DNA of 64,000 bases, from contig CM065886.1 of NCBI GenBank assembly GCA_033439255.1, forward strand, positions 1 through 64,000, written 5' to 3'. Within the stretch, counting starts at the first letter, position 1. The number at the start of each line of letters is the position of its first letter. Shown here piece by piece: positions 10,841 to 22,026 of the stretch. Under the pieces are notes generated by a model that was not told the origin of the DNA, searched no databases, and saw only the letters and a program-made list of their open reading frames with translations. This DNA comes from Hericium rajendrae (taxonomy: Eukaryota; Basidiomycota; Agaricomycetes; Russulales; Hericiaceae). Position numbers and translations under genes: made by a program.

Positions 10841-13068
10841 ACGTCGTATGCTGTTTACTCACCAGACATGATGCATTATTATACTGCTTCATTCTGAATC
10901 ATCCATGATCTGAATACTGCATGAACAGTCAGTATAAGCTACACGTTTGTTTGCCATCTGGCGTATGAATGAGCAACTATTATGCACCTTAAGAATGACC
11001 ATTGTAGCACTAATGAATGATAAGCATTAACTGCAAATTCACACTCTGTAATGTAGCATCCAGTTTGCGTAAATCAGCAGTATAATATATCTGGTGTATC
11101 TAGTATTTTGCGTACACATGAACTCATGTCAATTATTCATTTTGTACAATAAATTATATCTCTATATTTATATATATATATGGTAGGACATGCACACACA
11201 AGGTCCCATGTCCTCGTGTGCAGCTATTATTCTATCTGACATGGTGCGCACAAAGACACGGAGCTTCGTGCGTGACTATTATACATGATCAAAAGCAGAC
11301 TACATGCGCACAAGGACAGGTGTCCTTGTGCGCATGGTAAATATTAGGAAATGATCCATCAGAAATATCAGCCATATCAGCCATTTCACACGATAAATAA
11401 TTCGTCCAAATACCTGATATTGACCGGACTACCCCCAGACAACCCCAACCCGGCCTTTCCCTTAACTGGAGGATTTCTTGAGTTGGTAATCTGCATCCAA
11501 TGTCCATCTCTACATTTCTGGTTCTCGGAACATTGACTCACTACCCGTCTTCTTTCCGCGGTGTGATCAGCTCCCTCCGACACTCTTTCATTTGATCGCG
11601 TCCATCATCCTTACGATTCACCGCGACCTCACAGCGCGCGACTCGAGCAGGAGTATGCGAGCAAAACAAGACGAGGCAGAACGAGCAGTGCGCAAGCGCC
11701 TGACGAAAGCGGCACCGGTTTCATTTCTTGTTTGGGGCACTGGAGTACAACACGTCCTACCGCCAGAGCTAGTTACCGTGGGCGCTTCGAGCGGCGAGCG
11801 GCCCACCCAAACGCACGTCACCGCGGGTGCCCGCCATGGCCTCCGCACTTCTACACACAAATGCTCTGTGTATGTCTTACGGAAGGCCAGGTCGAAGGCC
11901 AGCCACATGGCTTCGATCGTACGCTGGGCCCCCTGCTGCGGCTCATCTAAGTCCGTGGCCATGCCACGTTCATGTTGCAGGTCGATGGGTGTGCCCACGA
12001 CAGACAGGAGGGTGACGACAATGATGAGCGCTCAGGGCTCCAAGGCGGGGGTCCGTACAAGGACCTTTGTCGTGCTGGACTCCACAATTATTTGTATGAT
12101 GATTTGCTTCCTATTTTACTGCGTGTCCATCTCCAAAGCACGCTGGTCATATCGCATGCGACAAGCACCAGAAGTGAACCCGCCCACCATTTTGAGCATG
12201 CCTGAACTGGCCAAATATACCTATCTATCTCTACCTAGTCCTAGCTAGTCCAACATCGACTATGTACTTGTGCACACCTACTCTATCTCAGCGCTCCCGG
12301 GTTTCTCCCCCTGGGATTTGCTCCAGGACTCTAGGTCGAACCTTACTTCAACCTTGAGGCGCCTGTCTACCGTTCACGGGATTTCTCCCGTAAGTTCCAT
12401 CTCGAACCACCCTAAGTCCTGAACGCAGTGATTGCTCTCAGAGCGCTCTATGGATTTTCCTATATCATAAATACAGGAGAGGAGGGCGGAGGGGGGTGGT
12501 CCCCGGTGAAAATCAACAGGTTTGGACAGACGAAAAAAAATGGACACTGGCAGAAGGGGGGGAAGGCAAGGATTGCGGCCATCCTGCATAACGGAAAACC
12601 CAACTCATCAATTGACTGGCTCCCCATCCCACGCTTTGTTCCATGCATCCATCTCACCCTGCACACTTTTCGCTTCCTCATACTCCCGCCGCAGGTGGGT
12701 TACATTTCCATATCACAAAGCGTCGGCCACGATCTGTACCATCCACGGCCTTCTATATGCCGACAGAGCAAAACATGATGGCTAGGAGATGAAGCAAAGG
12801 GTGGCTTTCATGACAGGGGTCGTAGCCCGTCAATCATATGCCATCGATGGCCTCGCACCCACCGTCGCTGGCGACCACGCCGTGGCTGATCATGCACGAG
12901 CATACAAGTCCATTACATTGTGTTACAACCGCCAAGACACAGACACATGTAGAGAGTAATACAAAGAACACGGCGGCAATACGAACGACACGGCGGCGAT
13001 GATCGAAGACAGATACAAAGAGAAATGGAATTGAAAATGGAGGGGGCCTGGCCGCACGCGTGGCATCA
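10841..13068. other. Gene-poor AT-rich stretch with degenerate palindromes and a possible LTR-like block
   Basis: No gene I can support. Related imperfect hairpins lie at 11191-11222, 11246-11272 and 11306-11333, about 55-60 bp apart, and look like decayed members of the palindrome family. An open frame at 11998-11618 (minus) has plausible codon content (a hydrophobic stretch, then MATDLDEPQQ) but no identifiable domain. The 12240-12480 block has short CCGGGTTTCTCCC-type repeats followed by a TATATCATAA motif, which may be part of an old LTR; unproven. Confidence 0.45.
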
Positions 13069-15169
13069 TCACAAGAAACCCTTGGGAGAGAAGAGTATGC
13101 GCAGCATCTCCTCGTCGTGCGCACATTTGATGGGTTCCCAGGACCGCACGACCTCCGGATAGATACCCCGCGTCAGGAACGGCGGATACGTCACTTCTCC
13201 GTCAACCCCTGACCAATCAAAATCGATGATCTTCACCGCCCTCGGCCTGTCCCCTCCGCCCTCGATCATGATGTTCGGGCCACGAAGGTCGCCATGGACC
13301 AAGCGGTTGTTGTGAAGCTTGCTAACGGCCTTGCGGACGTCGTCCTGCACCTCTTTGGAAAGCCTTTCCCTCGCCGTGCTGAGCATTTGCCCCTCGATGT
13401 GTTCCATCACGACCATCATGCGGCTGCCGTAGTCCAACCCCTCTTGCGACAGGGGTGCACAGTGGAACAGCTTTGGGGCAAAACCTTCATGGGCCAAGAG
13501 TTGATGTGCAGCCTTGCCATATGACTCGGTGAATTTCACCACTACAGTTTGCCCCACCTCCAGCTTCGCCACATCCCTCTTATTTCCCTCGCCAGTCTGC
13601 ATGGGCTTGTCGCTGCCCACAGCCACCAGCTTAGCAAGAAACGCGACGCATGCCCGGTCCTTCTCAAGCGGGTTCAAGTATCGGAACCGGACCTCCTCCC
13701 CATCGTCAGTGCGCCAGCAGTTGATGGAGGGGAAGTAGCGCTGGGTCATATCGACCTCTTTGGTCAGGCCCATGTAATAGTCATGGAGGGAATTGAGGGC
13801 AAGCCCTAGAGAGTGAAGGACACGAGCGATCTCGGTGACAGCGGGACGGTCGATGACACGAGACTGGCTAAGGCAAAAACCACGGCACAAGTGCTGGGCC
13901 ACAAGGTCCCTCGTGATGACACAGCCTATAAACTCCAACGTGGGCCCGGTGACGGCAATGACGAACCCTGGGCTGCAGCCCAGCTCCCGAAGGACTTGGC
14001 GCTACACACATCAAATATGTTTAGAACGAAAGATCCTCAGGCAACGGAGGTATCAAACGCACCCCGTCGTCAGCCCAGAAGACCAGATAGGAAGAAGGAC
14101 CCTGAATGCATGCGTCCCCACTGACACCCCGGAAGCCTTTGACCTCGATGATGCACAGGCAGGCCATCTCGAAAGGATCCCCGACCCGTGTGGTGTAAAC
14201 CCCCCCATCGGCGGTGGTGAGATCTGTGTTTTGACTCTTCATGGTGGCTCTCTGCAGCGCGCGAGCCAGAGCTGTGCGGATCTTTGATTCGCGATCAGGC
14301 TCCGACGTGACAAGCGTGGAGAGGAGTTCGATGAGGTCGGTTGTGGCGTTGAGGACCTCCACGGGGACCTTCAAGTCGGCGTTGCGGTTGTTTGCCAAAA
14401 ACTGGGCAAACACTGGGTGGTAGAGCTCCAAAGGGAGAGCCGTGGTCTCTGATCTCCCGTTCACATGGATCCCATCCAGGATCGGCTTGTTTTGCTGACG
14501 TGCACTGTAGTCTTTCGCCGAACGGGCATGGGTTGACGGACTGCCTCTTTTGGCAGCATTGATGGTGTCCAGGAAATCTGGGTGTCACGTCAATATTTGC
14601 TGGCCAGGAATAGCCAGGTCGACATACCATCGTGGGCCACGGCAGCCCAAGGCGTCTCTGCCAGCTGAGTTGCCAAGATGTTGTCGAATGGTGAAGGCAG
14701 ACGCGGAACGGCCGGGGAGCGAGATTTGGGCTTTTCCTTCCAAACTTCAGCAACCAGCGTGTAAAATGGTGGCCCTGGCTGCTTCCCCGTGCTCTTCTGC
14801 TCATTGTTTTTTATTTTTTCATAGACAGCCTCGTGGCAATTCATAGTGTTCGAGAGGCAGTCAGCAAAGCTGTCCAAGCTGCTAGTGGCTAAGAGCTTGC
14901 GCAGATCATGCGCCTTCAGGTCTGCATTACGACGTGGCTTTGTGGCATGATATTCAAAGCGGGCGCTGCGATGGGCATGAGAGCAAACTTACCTTCCAGA
15001 TAGCCACAAGTGTTACATGGACGTCTGTGCCGTCTGCCGCACGTTTGGTGAGATCATACAATGTCGTAGTCTTTGTGACCATGACCTCGTAGGGGGTTGG
15101 GCGAACCTCACTATCATAATACAGCAAGTAGACGGCGCCCTCAGGGTCGTTCGGGAGGAGGTGGGCCAT
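13069..15169 (-). CDS. Crinkler-type protein: header, PD-(D/E)XK nuclease-like domain and C-terminal kinase-like domain
   Basis: Four exons, 15169-14993, 14937-14628, 14577-14028 and 13972-13069, join in frame through introns of 55, 50 and 55 nt to give 646 residues. Residues 1-60 resemble the ubiquitin-like Crinkler header (a beta-rich run ending VTLVAIWK). The middle region has GDPFEMACLCIIEVKGF, then GDACIQGPSSYLVFW, the spacing of a PD-(D/E)XK nuclease core (acidic residue, E-x-K, downstream Gln). The C-terminal ~300 residues are kinase-like: VVVKF (beta-3 Lys), VHGDLRGPNIM (catalytic loop) and IIDFDWSG in place of DFG. REase-kinase fusions of this kind are known among eukaryotic CR/Crinkler effectors and related proteins of possible transposon origin. 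Whether it acts on host DNA, in conflict between genomes, or as an effector is inference; no signal peptide is visible. Confidence 0.75.
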
Positions 15170-16133
15170 GGGGATGGTAGGATGTAGGTCAAGGCTGTAT
15201 TCAAAAAGACGAGAGGAAGAGAAGCGCAGTGCAGGGGCAGACGGCCAAGTGCAGTGCAGGGAGGGAATTGGGTGGGTTGTGGGCTTGTGGCGTGACCTGG
15301 GAACAGGTCTCACTTCGAACCTGAGCGGAGCTCAAAATGCGCAGGCAAAACTGTCTAGCCAGCGCCATGATGCTATCACACTAATAAGGGTCCTGCTATC
15401 GCTGAACCAAGGAAGGAGCCATCTACCGGGAACGGGGGCAGGATCACATGCGATCAGGCGAGAATGGTTAAGCCTAAGGCTGCGTTCGGTGACCAGATTG
15501 AAACCAGATATTCCCATAAATGGACGAACCTTTCCTGAGGCTGCACGCTGATGCCGATGCCGGCGCCTGTCGCACGTGTCGCACACTACCGTGTGGTCAC
15601 GCACACTCTCTTCAGACCCGCGTCTGATCCCACGTCTGCTGCCCGCAAACCTCGAACCTGACCTACGGCATCTTGCAGCTTGAGCAAGAGCACCACCGAC
15701 TCTTGAGAAGGGTCATCCTTTCTTTGTCTCACCCAGGGTCTAGCATGTCATCCCCGCTTCCCTCGGGGATCGCCCAAGGGAACAACATCCCTGGTGCATA
15801 TTCACAGCTGTCAGAGCTGTCATCCTAAGGAGAGCCCCATTGTCACTGCAACTTCCCGGCATTCCAGGTGCGCCTGGGCGGGCAGTTCACGGTGGTGCGC
15901 CGGAAGTTTGTGTGTCACAAATGGGTGAAGAGAATGGGTTGCGGCTGGAGCGGTGAGCGACATGGGCAGGGTTGAGAGATTCTCTGGCTGACGGGGCATG
16001 AACAGAGTTTGGACCGGAGGAGCCAGTGATCTACGGGAACATCCACATGCTGACGGACCTTCCGCCTGAGAAAGGGAAGACCGCGTCTCAGTCTGCGACA
16101 TCGCGAGCCGAGGAGCTGTTGACAAGGCCCACG
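15170..16133. other. Intergenic, no gene seen
   Basis: Nothing convincing is encoded. An open frame at 15168-15551 (plus) runs antisense to the start of the neighbouring gene and has no protein-like features. This stretch lies between divergently oriented genes, so promoters for both are expected here, but I cannot point to a motif. Confidence 0.4.
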
Positions 16134-16747
16134 ATGGATCCAGTCAACCTGCTGCCAAACGAGGATGATGACATGCTGGAGGGGGTGCCGTTGGCCGTGT
16201 GGGAGGGAGCTGAGAAGAACGAGCGACGGCCGCGGAGCTGGATGGACGAGAGAAGGGGCTGGATGGCTGGCTTGGGGAGTTGAAGAAGATTGCAGCGGAG
16301 ACGGACAGACGGGAGGCGGCGGTGATGGAAGAAAAGCAGCAGGTTCGGCGGGAGAGGGAGCAACTTCGGGGGGAGTTGGAGAAATGCAAAGTGCAGGCAG
16401 CAGAGTGGGACAACACGCTCGCTGCTCATGCCGAGTATATGTATATGTGGGTCCTCCATTGGGGTAGGTGGGTTCGTTTGAGCTGATGTACACGCAGGGC
16501 AGAGAACGAGAAGAAGGGGCTGGCAGACAAGGTGGAATGGCTGCGGGGAGTGGTTGAGAAGAGGAATTCGGTGCTGCAGAAGCTGAGAGCAGTGGTAAAG
16601 CAGCTGGAGCCTGAGTTTGAGGTCCTATATCAGGCATTGCAAGCAGGGGCAGATCCAGATCCACCTCAGCCGAGGTACATCCATGACACACAGGTAAGGG
16701 AGATGGAGATGGAGATGGACGGGGACAGGATTGGACAAAGTGGATGA
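16134..16747 (+). CDS. Coiled-coil protein, paralog of the inverted gene at 16920-17822
   Basis: The start (MDPVNLLPNEDDDML) matches the start of the minus-strand neighbour (MDLAMLLPDKATRT). The body is a heptad-rich coiled coil (ETDRREAAVMEEKQQ, REREQLRGELEKCK) and the end shares VVEKRNSVLQKL and QPRYIHDTQ with the neighbour (VVEKRNSVVLKL, EPQFIYDTQ). Exons lie at about 16134-16480 and 16497-16700. The frame changes once near 16225, from either an unresolved intron or a one-base shift. No catalytic domain; the role is probably oligomerisation or scaffolding. It is convergent with its paralog, an inverted duplication. Confidence 0.55.
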
Positions 16748-16919
16748 AGAGATGACATATGGCAGCTGGAATTGTCTTTGAAAACCTTAATATGAAAATT
16801 GAAAGGCGTGAAAAGGAGGTGGAGGGGCATACGAATCATGGCGGTGGGTGCCATGGTGAGCTGCAGTTTTGTTTGGGGGGTTTTTTTTTGGGGGGGGGGG
16901 GGACTCACCCTGGGGTGCT

Positions 16920-17822
16920 TGAATGGCGACCGTCTTTTCGATGAGGATCTCTTTCTGCACTTCCATAGCCTGGTGCCAGCCAGCACTGCTGTGATGCTTG
17001 AGCTTCCTCATCTCGGCCAACGTCTGCGTGGCACATGCCGCCTGTCTAAAAACAAGACGCTGCAGCCAGCCATCAGACCCCCCATCATTCTTATGATGCT
17101 CCGCCTTTCAACCAAGCATTTCAATTTCAATCTCAACTTTCATTGTAACATTTTCGAAGACAGTACCACCCCCTGCAGGTGGATCCATCACCCACCACCT
17201 CGAATCCTGCTGGCCTCCCTCTCTATCTCCATCTCCACCTCTCTTACCTGCGTGTCATAAATGAACTGCGGTTCGGGTGGATCAGACTCCTGCCCTGCTT
17301 GCAGCACCTCACGTAGGTCCTGCATCCTGGGCTCCAGGTGCTTTACTGCATCTTCCAATTTCAACACCACTGAATTCCTCTTCTCGACCACTTCTTCCAG
17401 CCACCCTACCTTGTCCTCCAGTGTCTTCACCTCGGTCCTCGCCCTGCACATCTGTCAGCCCAACCCAATGCCAGCAGCCACCTGTCCCAGCCAAACACTT
17501 ACCGGTACAAGACCTCTGAGATGCCTGCCAGCTCCTGGCTGCGTTCCGCCAACTCTCCATGGAGTCGTTCCACCTCTGACCGAGCCTGAGTTCGTTCTAA
17601 CCTCATCGCCATCTTGGATGCAACCACCTCCTCGGCAAAGGCCTGCACTGTCTGTAACCTCTTTGCTATCTCCTTTTCTCTGCTCTTGAGCTTCTTGGTC
17701 CTCTCCTCAATCTCCTCCCATGCTGCACGCAGTTTCTCTTGCGTTCCCTCCTCCACGGGCATCGAGCTTTGAGATGTGGTGGTCCGTGTCGCTTTGTCCG
17801 GCAACAGCATAGCCAGATCCAT
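16920..17822 (-). CDS. Coiled-coil protein, inverted paralog of 16134-16747
   Basis: The ATG at 17822 begins MDLAMLLPDKATRT. The first long exon (to about 17505) is almost entirely coiled coil (EKLRAAWEEIEERTKKL, SEVERLHGELAERSQ). A donor (CCG then GTAAGTG) leads to a second coiled-coil exon, 17455-17240 (DKVGWLEEVVEKRNSV, ending QFIYDTQ), and a third near 17040-16925 (AMEVQKEILIEKTVAIQA). The last segment matches the C-terminal exon of the gene at 18375-19449 (EELEVQKGMLLEKMVVIQ), so the three genes share a modular coiled-coil tail. A G/T-rich tract at 16877-16901 interrupts the 3' end, which I cannot place. Confidence 0.55.
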
Positions 17823-18374
17823 GGTGGGTCCTGTAGAGTTCAGGGGTGAGAGAAAAAAAACGGCAGAGACAGGGTCAGATGTGGGTCGGATGCGTAGGTG
17901 GGAGGGTAAAGGACAGGCATAGGCCATGGCGCCCATGAGGTAGGTACTTGTACGTGTAAAGAGAACGTGCGTGACCACGTGGCCGCGCACTGGGTTGAAG
18001 GGCCAGCCAGGATCTGAGAAATAACTGACCCACATCTGCTCCGGGCGCCTCGCAATTACGTAGGTAGCCGTGCGATCAGCGAGCGGGGGTAGGTCAACGC
18101 AGCGGGTGATGGGTTGGTTTACGACGGTGGCAGTGTCTTTGAAAACATTAGAGTGAAAGTTCAAATTATAATTGAAATGCTTGGATGGAAGGCAGAGTAG
18201 GGTCATAAGAATGATGGCGGGCCTGATGGCAGACTGCGACATTTTGTTCCTAAGACATGCAGGGCGCGGCATGCGGTGATTGGCCGAAACGCAGCAGCTC
18301 AAACCCACTAGCGGTACAGCAGCAGTGTTTAGTGGCAGACTGTGGAAAGATATGTAGGCAATTGCCCGGGCAGC

Positions 18375-19449
18375 TCATTGTCCACTGAACGCCTTCTCAA
18401 ATTCCTCCAGCGTGGCCCTTAAGGAAGAGTTCTCCTCCTTCAGCTCTTGGCACTGTTCCTGCAGTGCTTGGATAACGACCATCTTTTCGAGAAGCATCCC
18501 TTTCTGCACCTCTAACTCCTCGGCCTGCCTGCTCGCTGCATTACTCAGCACTGGTGGCAAAGAAAAGCACGCCGCACTCACACTGAAACACGGGCCTTCA
18601 GACGTGAAACACTATCCTGCCAAAGGCCCAGTCACAAAATTTGAGACGCAAAGGAGACAGGGAAAGCGTACTGATGAAGGTCCGTCCCCACCTTCCCTGC
18701 TGCCAGCCTTCTCCTTGCCTTTCTCCTTGCCTATCTCACTTTTTCGTGGGCTGACAAGCGAATACCTCCACGTCAGCAATTCTCCACCTGACCCGTCCCT
18801 TCCCGTCGCCTCCTCCTGCACTAGTGTTGCAGGAGACGATGGGCCAGCCATCACGCAACGCATGCGCCTAGGGCTGCTCCCATCTTGGGCGCCCTGGGCG
18901 CCGACCCGCTCACGCTTCCCGAGGACGGAGCCAGGCGAAGAATTTCCAGCCAGTCCCCACAACGGGCTGCTTTCCTGCCCTGTGGTTGATGTCTCGGGGC
19001 TCACCGGCCGCCGTTCTGTGCCAAACCTGTTAGCTTGCCCGCCACGCAGGCAAAGAACGCATACCCTGCTGCCGCTCCTTCCGTAACTGCTGCATGTCCT
19101 CTTGGACCCGCGCCCACGCGTCTGTGTATGCCTTTGAGGGCGGAAGACGGTGCTGGCGGCCGTCCAGTGCGCAGTCATATACTGGGCCAAGGCATCACCC
19201 ACAGCTTTGGCAGACCGATCTCGAGCAACAGCACGCACCACGGAACCCGCATGGCTTTGGGTCACTGTCATGTCGGTAGCCGCCTTTGTTGAACCAGCGA
19301 CAGATCCATGTGATCTTGTCCTTGTTGGGCCCTTGCTTTGAGCGCACGCCTTTCGCCATACAGGGCGGTGTGCACCAGCACATGACCAGTAGGTGGTTGG
19401 GGTCAATAGTAACTGCAACAGTTTGTTGTGAGCCGGTAAAGCGAGACAT
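18375..19449 (-). CDS. GRF-like zinc finger protein with C-terminal coiled coil
   Basis: Starts at the ATG at 19449 (MSRFTGSQQ). Residues ~25-75 contain CWCTPPCMAKGVRSKQGPNK, then ITWICRWFN and, after an insert, PKPCGFRG. This is the GRF zinc-finger pattern (C-x-C, GPN, aromatic-x-C, C-F-F/R), a single-strand nucleic-acid binding module found in topoisomerase III, APE2 and some transposon proteins. A donor after GGTTCCGTG leads to an exon near 19140-19060 (AWARVQEDMQQLRKERQQ) and on to a final coiled-coil exon, about 18555-18375, ending EEFEKAFSGQ. The middle exons (19020-18600) are proline- and glycine-rich and their borders are uncertain. The coiled-coil tail is shared with the two neighbouring genes; the finger is not. 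Confidence 0.6.
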
Positions 19450-20123
19450 GGCAGCAGAAGATGAAACACAGGCCGTGCTTTCTCAGCATACCCTGCTGCG
19501 CATGGTCAAGCTCGATATCGATGCATCGTGCACCAGCCAGCCACGCGAGTGCTCTGGCAACTGGAACAGCTTAATTTGGCAGGGCACGTTTCCAGTGGCT
19601 TGGGGTTGTGTGTTTATCGATCGGGCCGTTAGCGCTTGCCTATCTACCCATCAATTTTCACCGATCTATTGAGCTTTGTTTCTCGGGGATGGGATTTCCA
19701 AATTTGGAAACGGGGTTGTCAGACGATTGAGAACCTCTCTGATGCGAGCTGGCCCGCGTGTATGCGAAAATTGTCGATTGAAAGCAGCATATGGCGTCTG
19801 CATGAAAGCTGCTTGGCTCCTTGCCAAGTGACCGGCATCTGCTCCGAACACGTTGCAATGACGTACAAGGCGCGCAGTTAGTCGTGCGATCAGCGTGGGG
19901 ATGGCGAGGCTGCCGGGGCCATGGCTGCCTTTTGACGTTTCAACGGATAATTAGAGGGCACCTGTCGGGCACGTTGGCCGTGCGGTGGCCGCACGGAGAT
20001 GAAAAGGCTGCGGCGCCCGTTGCGGCCTTGTGGCGTTTGAATGGGGTATTTAACGGTAGCTCGCAGGCATCTTCTTTCCAAAGCCAACCTTCCCAGCGAC
20101 CCCCCTCTTTCTTGCTTTCCAGC

Positions 20124-22026
20124 ATGGACCAATGCTATGGTGAGCGACTCATTTTGTGTTTACGTTGGAGCGGGCAGCCCGGTGACCTCATTCGCTGGAG
20201 TCGTGGTGGGAGGCTGCCGCGCCCTCACGAGGGCCCAGCTGGCGTTTTGTCTGGAACCATCGGACAGGGCACGCGGCTCTTTTTCTGCATGGAACTACGT
20301 GCTGACTGTGTCTGATCCCGCGCAGATCAGGGGCAGGCCTCAGCAGGCATAGCTGGCGCCGTATGTCAGGTATTTTCTCTTTTTTCCACAGGCCCTGACG
20401 CACACGAAGGATGGAGACATCCCAGCGCAGGTCATTCAGACACAAGCCAGCTTGTTCGCTTTGATGGATCGCGCGCTGCAGGATGCTGGCGCTGGCGGTG
20501 AGGCAGCTGCCGCCCAAGGGACAGGTGTGGCTGTGGAGGCGTCCGCCAGTGGCTGCGAGGCTGGCTTTGGCAGCATCGACACGGCGGCTGTGCCCCAGGA
20601 TCTTGGCTCCACGGGCATGTCGCGCCCAGCTGCCCTGCTTGCACGCATCGCTGCCAGTGCCACACCTTTCCCACCTCCGACCAGCCTCTCCCCGGGCCAA
20701 CTTCCTGCAGATCCCCAAGCCGTACCTTCAGCAACAGTCGCAGATAAGGAACGGGCCATGAAGGCAGTGTTCGACAAAGGTGGTGGCAAAGAGAAAGGAA
20801 GCGATAACCGCCGTCGCCGTAGACGAGAGGCCAACAGGGAGGCCTGCAGCGCCTTCGACTTCAAGCTCAAGCCCCGAATCGCTGAGAGGCATGCAATGCC
20901 TCCAGCTATTGAAGTCAACTGCAAAGCTAGCGACTTTTCTGCCACCCAGAATGCATACGTGGGGAAGCGTCAAGCCAGAATCGGGACGGGGCCATTGTCT
21001 ATCGAGCAGCTGAACAACCTCGGCTTCGATATTATCCCATGGGATGGACGGTAAGTGTCCATGCTGGCTGCGCGGTTTTTGTTCACGCGTCCCTCTTCAA
21101 AGTTATCCGATGGAGGCGCTTGACCTCATGAAGTATGGGATCGCCCATATCCTTGGCCAACCCAATGACCCTGGTTGGCCAACAGTGGCGGCGGAGGCGG
21201 CCACAGCCCTCGAACAGGTTCGTGTAGATGGAAACCTGGAGCCCGGGCTGAAATCGTCCGGCAAATGGGGCATCTTTGCTGCGCTATCCGCAGGCATTTC
21301 GCACGCCCCCATGAGCAGTAGGCCGGTAAGCCCGTTGTTTCCCATACGAGGCGCCTGGCTGATAAGGGAGGTGCAGGTGCCGGGGTACCGCAAGAATACG
21401 AAGAAGAACCAGGAGCTGGTCGACCGGCTGGTCGCGACGCCAGCAATCAAGCGAATTGCGGCGTATGGAAGCAGCAAGTATTCATTTTCCTGTTTGTGGG
21501 CCTATGCTGATTTTGGCATCCAGAGTCCTTGGCATACTGCGCACCTAAAGTCTACAAGCACTACGCTGATCACCTCAAACCTATATATGAGGACTACAAA
21601 CTGACGCCGCTGTTCAAAGAGAGCATCTTCCCCTCCACCAACTTCAACCTGGGGCCCACCACTGCATGCTGCATTCACGTGGACTCGCAGAACGTCCCTT
21701 ATGGATATTGCCAAATTATGGCTTTGGGGAACTTCGACCCAAAGAAAGGTGGCCACCTCGTCTTCTGGGACCTTGGCTTTGCCGTGGAGTTCCCCCCGGG
21801 CGCCAGCGTCCTGATTCCCTCTGCCTGTTTGAGGCATGGGAACATGCCAATCCAGCCTGGTGAAACCAGGTATTCTTTTACCCAGTACTGCCCTGGCGCC
21901 CTGATCCAGTGGCAGTGCTGCGGCAACCGTCCGGTCGGCAAAATGACTCCGGCGGAAAGAGAGGAAGTGGACGGGCCTAGCGGCGCTCGTCGTGAGAAGT
22001 GCAGGCGGCTTTTCTCCAACTATTAA
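20124..22026 (+). CDS. TET/JBP-type 2OG-Fe(II) dioxygenase, KDZ-transposon-associated class
   Basis: Predicted to oxidise a modified base (5-methylcytosine or thymine) in DNA, using Fe(II) and 2-oxoglutarate, in the nucleus. Exons 20392-21050, 21103-21325, 21377-21473 and 21524-22026 join in frame; the last intron (21474-21523) is GC-AG. The C-terminal domain has the HxD pair (His 21676, Asp 21682), YGYCQIMALGNFDPKKGGHL, EFPPGASVLIPSACLRHGN (distal His at 21835) and ETRYSFTQYCPG, whose Arg (21868) binds 2-oxoglutarate. These motifs match the fungal TET/JBP proteins that expanded with KDZ transposons. A basic NLS-like run (RRRRRREANRE) precedes the domain. The first exon is unsure; an ATG at 20124 stays open and can be spliced in phase. 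I see no KDZ transposase in this window. All catalytic residues are intact. Confidence 0.88.

Noticed and set aside
10351-10897. Open frames across palindrome array 4
   Set aside because: Palindromes are open in several frames on both strands, giving the same Ala-His-Glu-Asp-Ser words; not coding.
20124-22026. A full KDZ transposon
   Set aside because: The dioxygenase is of the KDZ-associated class, but I found no KDZ transposase motif or terminal repeats in this window.
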